This document shows positions 37,991 through 46,733 of a DNA stretch of 59,020 nucleotides, piece by piece; position 1 is the stretch's first letter, and the number at the start of each line of letters is the position of its first letter. Made by a program: the position numbers and the translations under genes. Origin of the DNA: Methanocorpusculum vombati (GTDB taxonomy: Archaea; Halobacteriota; Methanomicrobia; Methanomicrobiales; Methanocorpusculaceae); the NCBI RefSeq assembly GCF_026891935.1, contig NZ_JAPTGC010000011.1:1-59020 (forward strand). The letters run 5' to 3'. The notes under the pieces were generated by a model that made no database searches, had not been told where the DNA came from, and saw only the letters and a program-made list of their open reading frames with translations.

Positions 37991-38699
37991 AGACTTGTGC
38001 GCGTTTCGGATGAAAACCTGTAAACTTCCCTTTTTTCGGATTCTTGTTTATCTGGTAATCATGATTGATTTACTCACAAGATCTCTGTCTGCTTTGTTAA
38101 TTTATTTTTATGTAAATTGGGTAAAAGTAATGAAAAGTAATTGATTGATACCCGTCCGAAGCTATATACGTGGACTTTGGCAACCTATGTATTGACTATA
38201 CGCTTACCAGCGTTAGTTATGTCTCCTGATAGGAGCATGGAGCAGTCATCAACAGCGGTCTTTCGGACTTTCAACTTGGCACGTTGTCCATGCGGTAACA
38301 GATACCACATGCATCAAAGTTCTGTGGACATGTTGATATGCGGGTCGATGGTAATCGTCGGGATGATAGCCACAACTACAGAAGCCTCGAACGGGAAGTG
38401 AGTACTCTGTAACTCATGGGTGAAAAATATATCGACAATATCCCATCATACCCAACAGCAGAGGATAAAACCGGTCACTAAACCGGTTCTGTCCTTTCGC
38501 TCCAGTCAAAATGTATGTTGATACCGCTGCAACTGGAACTGTTTCCGGGTAGATAAATTCGTTTTCTGCTTCCCGCATCAATGAGACAACGATGATGTTG
38601 TGCCAGATCCCAAGCCCGGGGAATCCGTCTTTTGCAGTTTTATCGTATCAGTCGTTACTGCATTTTGAACATATCTCTCGTACAAACTCTCCGGAGAGG
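37991..38699. promoter_or_regulatory. 709-base fmd upstream region
   Basis: No intact gene is seen. Bases 38094-38104 (TTGTTAATTTA) repeat a motif found upstream of tupA, next to AT-rich DNA that could be a promoter. From about 38141 to 38420 there are broken frames whose cysteine spacing loosely recalls a TnpB transposase end, closed by a short stem (GTGAGT, ACTCAT). A TATA-like AAAATATATCG is near 38424, and a 7-bp hairpin (38469-38475 with 38482-38488) lies between it and fmdD. The position of the true fmd promoter is unclear. Confidence 0.45.
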
Positions 38700-39110
38700 A
38701 TGATTTACTTGACAAAAATAACCGTAAACCTGATTACCGGCAGGACAATCCAACAGGGTGTCTCTATGGAAGCAGGCAAGGAAAAAGAGGATTACATGAA
38801 ATCCTGCGGCATTATTGAGCTGGACGCAGCTGATATTGCCCAACTTGGCATCTGGAAGAACAGCAATGTCAGAGTCTCAAGCGACTTCGGCAGTGTTGTG
38901 GTCAAAGCCATTCCGACAACCCAGGGACCGCATCCGGGTCTTGCCTGGATTCCGATGGGACCCTGGGCCAACATGGTGGTTGACACAAATACCTACTCAA
39001 CTGGTATGCCGACCTTCAAAGGAACCCGTGTTACAGTCGAACCTGCCGAGGAAGAGAAAGTGCTCAGTTCCATCGATCTGGTACTTTCTGCCTGCGGTGA
39101 TAAGGAGTGA
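38700..39110 (+). CDS. fmdD: formylmethanofuran dehydrogenase subunit D
   Basis: This 136-residue subunit is the molybdopterin-dinucleotide-binding C-terminal domain of the Mo/W formylmethanofuran dehydrogenase, split from subunit B. VNLITGRTIQQG near the start and QGPHPGLAWIPMGPWAN are family motifs, with a double-psi barrel fold expected. The ATG at 38700 directly follows GGAGAGG, so spacing is too tight; TTG at 38709 (LTKITVN) has better spacing. The stop overlaps a GTG of the next frame. Confidence 0.93.
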   Translation: MIYLTKITVNLITGRTIQQGVSMEAGKEKEDYMKSCGIIELDAADIAQLGIWKNSNVRVSSDFGSVVVKAIPTTQGPHPGLAWIPMGPWANMVVDTNTYSTGMPTFKGTRVTVEPAEEEKVLSSIDLVLSACGDKE

Positions 39111-39115
39111 GTTCT

Positions 39116-40435
39116 ATGACGAAACTGGTAACCGATATTATCTGCCCGTTCTGCGGGACGTTGTGCGACGACATTGAGGTCGAGGTCAGCGATGACGGAA
39201 AGAAGATCCTCAAGGTGATGAACGCCTGTGCTATTGGTGCGGAGAAGTTTCTGCACGCCCAGTCTCCGGACAGAATTGTCCGTCCCCGCATGAAGCAGGA
39301 AGACGGCAGCTGGAAGGAGATCACCTATGACGAAGCTGCGAAATATACTGCAAAGATTCTGTGCGATGCGAAAAAACCGCTGATGTACGGCTGGTCCTCA
39401 ACCTCCTGCGAAGCCCAGGCAACCGGTCATATGGTTGCCGAGCTGGTCGGTGGTATTGTGGACAACACGGCAACCGTCTGTCATGGTCCGTCCCTGATTG
39501 CGGTGCATGATGTGGGTATTCCCTCCTGTACACTCGGGGAGGTCAAGAACCGTGCTGACCGTGTTATTTTCTGGGGCTGTAACCCGGCGCATGCCCACCC
39601 CCGCCACATGTCCCGGTATTCCATCTTCAGCCGCGGCTTTTTTACGACGAGAGGATCGAAGAGCAGAAAGGTCATTGTGGTCGATCCGCGTCCGACTGAT
39701 ACTGCATCAGTTGCCGATTATCACGTGCAGGTTGAGCAGGGCCGTGACTATGAACTGCTTGATGCGATGCGTGTTGCCTTACAGGAAGGTCCGCTGCCGG
39801 AGACTGTTGCCGGTGTTCCCAAAGAAAAGATCTATGAACTTGCCCGTCTGTTAAAGAGCGGCCGGTTTGTCACCATCTTCTTCGGTATGGGAGTGACCCA
39901 TTCTCTTGGGAAAAATCACAACATCGACATTGCCATTGCTCTGACGTCTGACCTGAACAAATACACCAAAGCTGCCATCATTCCGATGCGGGGTCACTAT
40001 AACGTTACCGGTTCCGGACAGGTGCTCGGCTGGCAGTTCGGGTTCCCGTTCTGTGTGGATCTCTCCCGCGGCTTTGCCCGTTACAATCCGGGTGAGAGCA
40101 GCGCCAACGATCTCCTGATGCGCGGCGAAGTGGATGCAAGCTTTGTGATCGGCAGTGATCCGGGTTCCCACTTCCCGTTCAAGTCGGTCAAAAAGATTCA
40201 CGACCTCCCCTCGGTTTGTATCGATCCCCATATGACGCCGACCGTGGCCGTTTCCAAATGCCATGTACCGGTTGCTCTGGTCGGTATTGAGATTGGCGGC
40301 TCCTGCTACCGTATGGACAATGTTCCGATTGAATCACGCAAAGTCGTTGACCCGCCGGCAGGAATGCTGACCGACGCTGAGTTCCTCGAACTGGTGCTCG
40401 CTGAGGTTAAACGCATCAAAGGAGTTGCAGCATGA
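39116..40435 (+). CDS. fmdB: formylmethanofuran dehydrogenase subunit B (catalytic)
   Basis: This 439-residue catalytic subunit reduces CO2 to formate at the Mo or W bis-pterin site before formate is transferred to methanofuran. Cys10, Cys13 and Cys17 (CPFCGTLC) bind the [4Fe-4S] cluster, with Cys38 a likely fourth ligand; Cys98 in SSTSCEAQ is the metal ligand, where other forms use selenocysteine. The ATG at 39116 has AAGGAG 8 bases upstream. Whether the enzyme carries W or Mo cannot be decided from this sequence. Confidence 0.94.
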   Translation: MTKLVTDIICPFCGTLCDDIEVEVSDDGKKILKVMNACAIGAEKFLHAQSPDRIVRPRMKQEDGSWKEITYDEAAKYTAKILCDAKKPLMYGWSSTSCEAQATGHMVAELVGGIVDNTATVCHGPSLIAVHDVGIPSCTLGEVKNRADRVIFWGCNPAHAHPRHMSRYSIFSRGFFTTRGSKSRKVIVVDPRPTDTASVADYHVQVEQGRDYELLDAMRVALQEGPLPETVAGVPKEKIYELARLLKSGRFVTIFFGMGVTHSLGKNHNIDIAIALTSDLNKYTKAAIIPMRGHYNVTGSGQVLGWQFGFPFCVDLSRGFARYNPGESSANDLLMRGEVDASFVIGSDPGSHFPFKSVKKIHDLPSVCIDPHMTPTVAVSKCHVPVALVGIEIGGSCYRMDNVPIESRKVVDPPAGMLTDAEFLELVLAEVKRIKGVAA

Positions 40436-42141
40436 CCGAAATTCTGATCAAAAACGGATTCGTCTTCGATCCCGTTCAGGGAATCAACGGCGACAAAAAA
40501 GATATTGCAGTCAAGGACGGCGTCATTGTGGAGTCTGTCTCCAGTGCTGCAAAGGTGATTGATGCCTCCGGTATGACCGTTATGGCCGGTGGCGTGGATA
40601 TTCACTCCCACGTTGCCGGAGCAAAGGTCAATGTCGGACGGAACTTCCGGCCTGAGGACAAACTTCAGGCGGTCTATGAGCCTGCACGCGGTGTCCGCCA
40701 CATGGCCGGCGGTAACTCGGTGCCGACGGTGTTCAAGACCGCATACAAGTATGCCGATATGGGATACACTACGGTTATGGAGGCTGCCATGCCGCCGCTG
40801 TATGCCCGTCACACCCATGAGGAGATGCGGGATACCCCGATCATTGACCAGGCGGCACTTCCGCTGTTCGGTAACAACTGGTTCATCCTTGAGTACCTGA
40901 AAAACGGCGAGATGGACAATGCAACCGCCTACATCTCCTGGCTTCTGCGCAGTACCAAAGGCTACGGCATTAAGTGCGTGAACCCCGGAGGAACCGAGGC
41001 ATGGGCATGGGGTCTGAACTGTATGACCATCAACGATCCTGTCCCGTACTTTGAGATCACCCCCAAGGAGATCGTTGCCGGTCTGATTGCTGCAAACGAG
41101 GCGCTGCATCTGCCGCATTCCCTGCATCTGCACGGCAATAATCTTGGCAATCCCGGTAACTACCAGACAACTCTCGATACCCTGAAGATTGCCGAGGGCT
41201 TTAAGCCGAACAACAACTTCGGCCGTGATCAGGTTCTGCACCATACCCACATTCAGTTCCACTCCTACGGCGGAACAACGTGGGCGGACTTTGAGTCCAA
41301 AGGTGCGGAGGTCATGGATTACATCAACAAGAATCCGCAGCTGACCTGTGATATCGGCTTTGTTACGCTGGACGAGACGACAACGATGACCGGTGACGGT
41401 CCGTTCGAGTACCACTTAAACGCCCTCAACCACCTCAAGTGGGCAAACACCGATGTTGAGGTTGAGTGCGGTTCCGGTATTGTGCCGTATGTGTACAGCA
41501 AAGACATCTATGTCTGCGGCGTGCAGTGGTCGATCGGTCTGGAGATGGCGCTCCTTGCAAAGGATCACATGCGCTGTTATCTGACCACCGACCACCCGAA
41601 TGCAGGTCCCTTTACCCGCTACCCGCGTGTGATGAAGTGGCTGATGAGCGAGAAGGCACGGGATGAAGTCTTTGCCTCGATGAAGAGCGAGGACAAGGTC
41701 CGCGACAGATCGACGCTGGGCGGTATTGACCGTGAACTGACGCTCTACGAGATTGCGATGATGACCCGTGCAGGAACTGCAAAGGCTCTTGGTCTTGGCG
41801 GCAGACTCGGCGGTCTTGTACCCGGAATGCAGGCGGATATTGCGGTGTATCCGTACAATCCGGAGACGGAGTCCGATCCTGAACAGATCGAACGGGCATT
41901 CTCCAATGCGAAGTACCTGATTAAGTCCGGTGAGGTCATAATCAACGACTCCGAGATTGTCAGTAACGGCAACAAGCAGACCTACTGGGTTGATGTCAAG
42001 ACGAATGCAAGCCCCCAGGTTGAGCACGACCTCACCGAGATGTTCCGGAAGTACTACACGGTCAGCGAACGGAATTACGAGGTCGAGGAGAAGTCCTTTA
42101 TGAAGAATCCGAGCGTCATTGCGATTGACGCAACACTGTGA
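40432..42141 (+). CDS. fmdA: formylmethanofuran dehydrogenase subunit A
   Basis: This 569-residue amidohydrolase-fold subunit holds a binuclear zinc site that condenses formate with methanofuran. His58 and His60 in DIHSHVAG are metal ligands, LHLHGNNLGNPGNY and HHTHIQFHSYGG carry others, and STLGGIDRELTLYEIAMMTR follows. It is full length. The start overlaps the fmdB stop (ATGA). Confidence 0.95.
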   Translation: MTEILIKNGFVFDPVQGINGDKKDIAVKDGVIVESVSSAAKVIDASGMTVMAGGVDIHSHVAGAKVNVGRNFRPEDKLQAVYEPARGVRHMAGGNSVPTVFKTAYKYADMGYTTVMEAAMPPLYARHTHEEMRDTPIIDQAALPLFGNNWFILEYLKNGEMDNATAYISWLLRSTKGYGIKCVNPGGTEAWAWGLNCMTINDPVPYFEITPKEIVAGLIAANEALHLPHSLHLHGNNLGNPGNYQTTLDTLKIAEGFKPNNNFGRDQVLHHTHIQFHSYGGTTWADFESKGAEVMDYINKNPQLTCDIGFVTLDETTTMTGDGPFEYHLNALNHLKWANTDVEVECGSGIVPYVYSKDIYVCGVQWSIGLEMALLAKDHMRCYLTTDHPNAGPFTRYPRVMKWLMSEKARDEVFASMKSEDKVRDRSTLGGIDRELTLYEIAMMTRAGTAKALGLGGRLGGLVPGMQADIAVYPYNPETESDPEQIERAFSNAKYLIKSGEVIINDSEIVSNGNKQTYWVDVKTNASPQVEHDLTEMFRKYYTVSERNYEVEEKSFMKNPSVIAIDATL

Positions 42142-42151
42142 GGCGGAATCC

Positions 42152-42952
42152 ATGAATACTGTAACTATTACCATTACAAAACAGCCGGAGCTGTTTATTG
42201 AAGCCGAGTGTTTTACGCCGGATGCAATAGCAGGCAAAACTGCAGAGCAGATTGCCGAACTGCCGGTTTATATCGGCAGAACGACCGAGAAGGTCGGTGA
42301 CTACTTTACGGTTGAGGGCAATGCCGGTGAGACTGCGGAGGATACGAAGCTGGTTATCTCAGGCGATCTTACCCGCGTGAAGTACATCGGATCGAAGATG
42401 TCCGCAGGTGAAGTTGTCATCAACGGTGATGCGGATATGTACGTCGGTGCATGGATGACCGGCGGAAAGATCACGGCAAACGGCAGCATCGGCCACTTTG
42501 CGGCAACGTCTATGGCGGGCGGCGAGATTGTCGTGAACGGCAATGCCGGGAACTATCTGGCAGCATCTTACCGCGGCGACTGGCGTGGTATGAAGGGCGG
42601 AAAGATCACGGTGAACGGTAATGTCGGTTCCGACTGCGGTACGTTCATGCTCGGCGGCGAGATCATTGTCGGCGGCAACATTGATGTACACGTAATGACC
42701 CATGCGGACGGGGGAAAGATCGTTATCCTCGGTAATGCAAAGAGCCGGCTTGGTGGTCAGGCTTCCCGCGGTGAGATGTATGTGTTCGGCACCGTTGATG
42801 TGATGATGCCGGGCTATGCATATGCCCGTGACGAGGAGCTTGAGGTCTGCGGTACGAAGGCGGTGTTTGCTGTCTATAACGGAGATCTCGGTGAACGTCA
42901 TCCGACCCGGAAGGGCGAGACGGTGTATGCAAAGCTGTATCTGAAGAAGTAA
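42152..42952 (+). CDS. fmdC: formylmethanofuran dehydrogenase subunit C
   Basis: This 266-residue structural subunit is a right-handed beta helix of the glutamate-synthase C-terminal type, with repeated G-G-x-I-x-V-x-G units between about residues 70 and 220 (for example GGKITANGSIGHFAATSMAGG). It stabilises the FmdABD core. The ATG at 42152 follows fmdA by 10 bases with GGCGGAATCC upstream. The electron-delivering subunits FmdE, F and G are not encoded here. Confidence 0.94.
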   Translation: MNTVTITITKQPELFIEAECFTPDAIAGKTAEQIAELPVYIGRTTEKVGDYFTVEGNAGETAEDTKLVISGDLTRVKYIGSKMSAGEVVINGDADMYVGAWMTGGKITANGSIGHFAATSMAGGEIVVNGNAGNYLAASYRGDWRGMKGGKITVNGNVGSDCGTFMLGGEIIVGGNIDVHVMTHADGGKIVILGNAKSRLGGQASRGEMYVFGTVDVMMPGYAYARDEELEVCGTKAVFAVYNGDLGERHPTRKGETVYAKLYLKK

Positions 42953-43324
42953 TATCTGCTTCTTCTCCTTCTTTTTTGTGATTATTTTTTTCGGAAACAA
43001 CCTGGGAAAACCGGATATCTTCATGCGCCGGCAGATATGTATCCCGCCGGTTGCTGCGTGCCGCACGTTGGGTCCAAACCCACCGTTAATCTACAAAACA
43101 CCCTGATTTTCTGCGCGAATTTCTTTCGGGTGCGGAACCGGCAACGGACGGGGAAAATACAAAAAACATTTACAAATTTGGTTCGTCATCCCAATTAACT
43201 AAACTCGCCTGAATGAAGATGTGTGAGTAAACTAAACCAAATTTATTTTCATGATTTTTACTTAACATTCACCAACCTTAATATGTCCCGTTTGAAACCT
43301 TTACTGTAGATGAGGTTTTGAAAA
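42953..43324. promoter_or_regulatory. fdhA3 promoter and operator region
   Basis: No gene is visible. A perfect 10-bp inverted repeat, AAATTTGGTT (43174-43183) and AACCAAATTT (43235-43244), flanks a direct repeat AACTAAAC at 43197-43204 and 43230-43237, 33 bases or about three helical turns apart. The bipartite element at 43225-43251 matches the region before fdhA1. TATA box TTAATATG lies at 43278-43285, about 40 bases before the ATG, and GAGGT at 43312-43316 is the ribosome-binding site. Confidence 0.6.
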
Positions 43325-45397
43325 ATGACGGACCTGAAATTTGTTCCGACAACCTGTCCCTACTGTGGAACAGGTTGTTCCTTTAACCTCGTTGTCAAAG
43401 ACGGCAAAGTCGTGGGCACTGCCCCTTCCCAGCGGTCTCCTGTCAACGAAGGCAAACTCTGTCCGAAAGGCATGTACGCCTTTGAGTTCATCAACTCGCC
43501 TGACCGGCTTACCCACCCGATGATTCGCAAGAACGGTGAGCTTGTTCAGGTATCCTGGGATGAGGCAACGACGTATATTGCAGAGAATCTGAAGAAGTAC
43601 AAGCCGTCGGAGCGCTGTGCTCTTTCCTCTGCCCGTGCTTCCAACGAGGATAACTATGCAATGATGAAGTTCGCCCGTGGTGTGTTAAAGACGAACCACA
43701 TCGACCACTGTGCACGTCTGTGCCACTCTTCAACGGTTGCCGGTCTTGCCGGTTCCTTTGGTTCCGGTGCGATGACCAACAGCATCCCCGACATTGCCGA
43801 GGCAAAGTGTGTGTTCATTATCGGTTCCAACACGTTTGAGCAGCACCCGCTGATCGGACGCCGTGAGGTTATGGCAAAGATGAACAACGGCGCAAAGTAC
43901 ATCTACGCCGACCCCCGCCGTACCCACACGAGCAGCCCGGCGGATCTGTTCTTACAGTTCCACTCAGGAACGGATGTGGCTCTCCTGAACGGTCTGATGC
44001 AGATTATCATCAAGAACGGCTGGGAAGACAAAGAGTTCATTGAGAAGCGTACCAAAGGCTACGAAGATCTCAAGAAGATTGTGATGAAGGAGGAGTACTC
44101 CGTTGAAAACGTCGCCAAGATCACCGGTCTTGATCCCAAGGACATTGAGACGGCAGCAGACTGGATCGCTAACAACGGCCCGACTGCTCTGATCTACTCG
44201 ATGGGTATTACCCAGCACACGGTTGGTGTGGACAATGTGCACGCCTGTGCAAACCTGCAGATGCTGACCGGCAACCTCGGAAAGCGCGGTGCAGGTGTGA
44301 ACCCGCTGCGTGGCCAGAACAATGTGCAGGGTGCCTGTGATATGGGCGCACTGCCGGTGAACTTCAGCGGATACCAGAAGGTTACCGATCCTGCAAACCA
44401 CAAGAAGTTTGAGGATGCCTGGAAGTTCCCTGACGGCATCGCTCCGGCGGAGAACGGTTACGAAGTCACCATCATGATGAACGTCTTAACCGACAACCCC
44501 GGCGAGCTGAAAGCCATGTACATCATGGGTGAGAACCCGCTTCTGTCCGATCCGGATATCAACCACGTGAAAGAGGCATTTGAGAACCTTGAGTTCGTTG
44601 TGGTGCAGGATATTTTCTACAATGAGACCTGTGAGTACGCGGATGTGATTTTACCTGCGGTCTGCTATGCAGAGCGTGACGGTACCCAGACCAACACGGA
44701 ACGCCGTGTCCAGCGCTGGCACAAGGCAGCGGACGGACCGGGAGAGGCAAAGTACGACTGGGAGATTCTGTCGATGGTTGCAGCCAAGATGGGCTATGCG
44801 GATCAGTTCGCCTGGAAGTCTTCCTCTGAGGTCTTTGACGAGATTGCCGAGGTTACCCCGCAGTATCACGGTATGAGCTATGCACGTCTGGAACAGGCAG
44901 ACGGTCTGCACTGGCCGTGCAAGACTCCGGAGGACCCCGGAACCCCGGTTCTGCACACGCAGAAGTTCCTGACTGCGGACGGTCTTGGAGTGTTCTTCCC
45001 GGCAGACTGGCAGCCGCCGGCAGAGGTTCCGGATGATGAGTATCCGTTCCAGTTTACGACCGGACGCTGTCTGTTCCACTGGCACACGGGTACGATGACC
45101 CGCAGATCCGAGACACTCGACAAAGAGGTTCCGACCGGCTGGATTGAGATCAACTCCGAGGACGCAGCGGCACTGGGCATCCACGACGGTGAGATGGTTC
45201 GTGCTGTTACCCGCCGTGACGGACTCACGGTTACTGCAAGAGTTACCCCGACGATTAAGAAGGGAACCACGTTTATGCCGTTCCACTTTATCGAGTGCCC
45301 GGCAAACCTGCTGACCCACAATGCACTGGACCCGGTCTGTAAGATTCCGGAGTACAAGGCATGCGCTATGAGACTTGAAAAGATTACGGAGGCCTGA
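43325..45397 (+). CDS. fdhA: F420-type formate dehydrogenase alpha subunit (copy 3)
   Basis: This 690-residue catalytic subunit has the same architecture as copy 1: cluster ligands Cys11, 14, 18 and 46, catalytic Cys133-His134 (CARLCHSST), and the LRGQNN arginine in the centre. The differences from copy 1 are spread along the protein, so this is not a recent duplicate. It has its own promoter and ribosome-binding site, and fdhB2 begins 2 bases after the stop. Cys, not Sec, is encoded. Confidence 0.96.
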   Translation: MTDLKFVPTTCPYCGTGCSFNLVVKDGKVVGTAPSQRSPVNEGKLCPKGMYAFEFINSPDRLTHPMIRKNGELVQVSWDEATTYIAENLKKYKPSERCALSSARASNEDNYAMMKFARGVLKTNHIDHCARLCHSSTVAGLAGSFGSGAMTNSIPDIAEAKCVFIIGSNTFEQHPLIGRREVMAKMNNGAKYIYADPRRTHTSSPADLFLQFHSGTDVALLNGLMQIIIKNGWEDKEFIEKRTKGYEDLKKIVMKEEYSVENVAKITGLDPKDIETAADWIANNGPTALIYSMGITQHTVGVDNVHACANLQMLTGNLGKRGAGVNPLRGQNNVQGACDMGALPVNFSGYQKVTDPANHKKFEDAWKFPDGIAPAENGYEVTIMMNVLTDNPGELKAMYIMGENPLLSDPDINHVKEAFENLEFVVVQDIFYNETCEYADVILPAVCYAERDGTQTNTERRVQRWHKAADGPGEAKYDWEILSMVAAKMGYADQFAWKSSSEVFDEIAEVTPQYHGMSYARLEQADGLHWPCKTPEDPGTPVLHTQKFLTADGLGVFFPADWQPPAEVPDDEYPFQFTTGRCLFHWHTGTMTRRSETLDKEVPTGWIEINSEDAAALGIHDGEMVRAVTRRDGLTVTARVTPTIKKGTTFMPFHFIECPANLLTHNALDPVCKIPEYKACAMRLEKITEA

Positions 45398-45399
45398 AA

Positions 45400-46644
45400 A
45401 TGTCAGCAAAAGGCGATATGTTCTATGCATGGGCTAACCAGTCCGCATGCCCGGTGAAGGGTGAGTGCGGCGGTGCGGTTACGGCAATTCTCTCGTATAT
45501 GCTTGACAACAAAGTTGTTGATGCAGTGCTGACGGTTACCAAAGGCCGTGACCTGTATGAGGCAGTCCCGGTTCTGGTTCACACGTCCGAGGAGCTGAAA
45601 CAGACTGCCGGGTCTCTGCACTGCGGTACGGTTCTTCTGCCGAAGCTGATTAAGAAGTATCTTGATGGTGCCCGCGAGATGAAGATCGCAGTTACCTGCA
45701 AGGGCTGTGATGCAAAGGCAATGTACGAGCTTGCAAAGCGGAATCAGATCAACATGGACAATATCTTCATGATTGGTCTGAACTGCGGCGGTTCGGTGTC
45801 GCCGGTTACGGCACGCACGATGATTGCCCAGAAGTACGGTCTGAACCCTGATGATATCGTGAAAGAGGAGATCGATAAGGGTCAGTTCATTGTGATCACG
45901 AAGGACGGTGAGCACAAAGGCATCTCGATTGAGGAGCTGGAGGAGCAGGGTCTTGGCCGCAGAACGAACTGTCACCGCTGTGAGACGAAGATTCCGCGCC
46001 AGGCGGATCTTGCCTGCGGTAACTGGGGTGTCATCGGCGAGAAGGCCGGCAAAGCAACGTTTGTTGAGGTCTGTTCGGAGAAAGGTGCGGCAATTTTTGA
46101 TGCAGCGGCAAAGGCCGGTGTCATTGAGACGTCTGCACCCGAGGCAAAGGGTCTTGAGATTCGCGGTAAGATCGAGAACGTGATGATCAAGATGGGGAAG
46201 AAAAACCAGGAGAAGCAGTTTGCAGCTCTTGGTACCGGAACCGAGCGTCTGAACTATATCATGGCAGAGTCGAGCCGTTGCATTAAGTGTTACGGCTGTA
46301 TTGAGAACTGCCCGATCTGCTACTGTGTGGAGTGTTCGACGAAGAAGCCGCATCTGGTGCGGCCCGGACGGATTCCGCCGGACTTTATGTTCCAGATGAT
46401 CCGCTTTGCCCATATTGCGGATTCCTGTATCAACTGCGGTCAGTGCGAGGAGCTGTGTCCGATGAACATTCCGAACTCGCTCTTTATGCATGCACAGCAG
46501 GTTGAGCTGGAGAAGATGTTCGGTCACAAACCGGGTTACGATATGACGATGCCGGTTCTCTCCTATGCTGAGGAGACGGAGGAGCGTGCACGTCTGAATG
46601 CGACCGGGTCTGATATGATCTTTGACAATGTGTTTAAGGAATAA
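45400..46644 (+). CDS. fdhB: F420-type formate dehydrogenase beta subunit (copy 2)
   Basis: This 414-residue electron-transfer subunit partners FdhA3. It shares the MSAKGDMFYAWAN opening, the KGCDAKAMYELAKR segment, RCETKIPRQADLACGNWGV, and the C-terminal clusters CIKCYGCIENCPICYC and CINCGQCEELCP with copy 1. The N-terminal region differs most from FdhB1, in keeping with docking to a diverged FdhA. A strong terminator hairpin follows the stop codon. Confidence 0.96.
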   Translation: MSAKGDMFYAWANQSACPVKGECGGAVTAILSYMLDNKVVDAVLTVTKGRDLYEAVPVLVHTSEELKQTAGSLHCGTVLLPKLIKKYLDGAREMKIAVTCKGCDAKAMYELAKRNQINMDNIFMIGLNCGGSVSPVTARTMIAQKYGLNPDDIVKEEIDKGQFIVITKDGEHKGISIEELEEQGLGRRTNCHRCETKIPRQADLACGNWGVIGEKAGKATFVEVCSEKGAAIFDAAAKAGVIETSAPEAKGLEIRGKIENVMIKMGKKNQEKQFAALGTGTERLNYIMAESSRCIKCYGCIENCPICYCVECSTKKPHLVRPGRIPPDFMFQMIRFAHIADSCINCGQCEELCPMNIPNSLFMHAQQVELEKMFGHKPGYDMTMPVLSYAEETEERARLNATGSDMIFDNVFKE

Positions 46645-46676
46645 TTTTTCCGAAAACAGCTGCAGGATAAACCTCG

Positions 46677-46711
46677 CGGGGGCGTTCGGATCGTCCCCCG
46701 AACTTTTTTTT
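46677..46711 (+). terminator. terminator between fdhB2 and carbonic anhydrase 2
   Basis: CGGGGGCG (46677-46684) pairs with CGTCCCCCG (46692-46700), leaving one bulged T, and eight T residues follow at 46704-46711. It has the form of an intrinsic terminator and lies 23 bases before the carbonic anhydrase ATG, so read-through or a separate promoter is needed for that gene. Confidence 0.75.
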
Positions 46712-46733
46712 GAAAAAACGGAGATGAGTACCT

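Noticed and set aside
27096-45397. Selenocysteine in the FdhA copies
   Set aside because: The active-site position is encoded by Cys codons (Cys134, Cys132 and Cys133) with no in-frame TGA in any copy.
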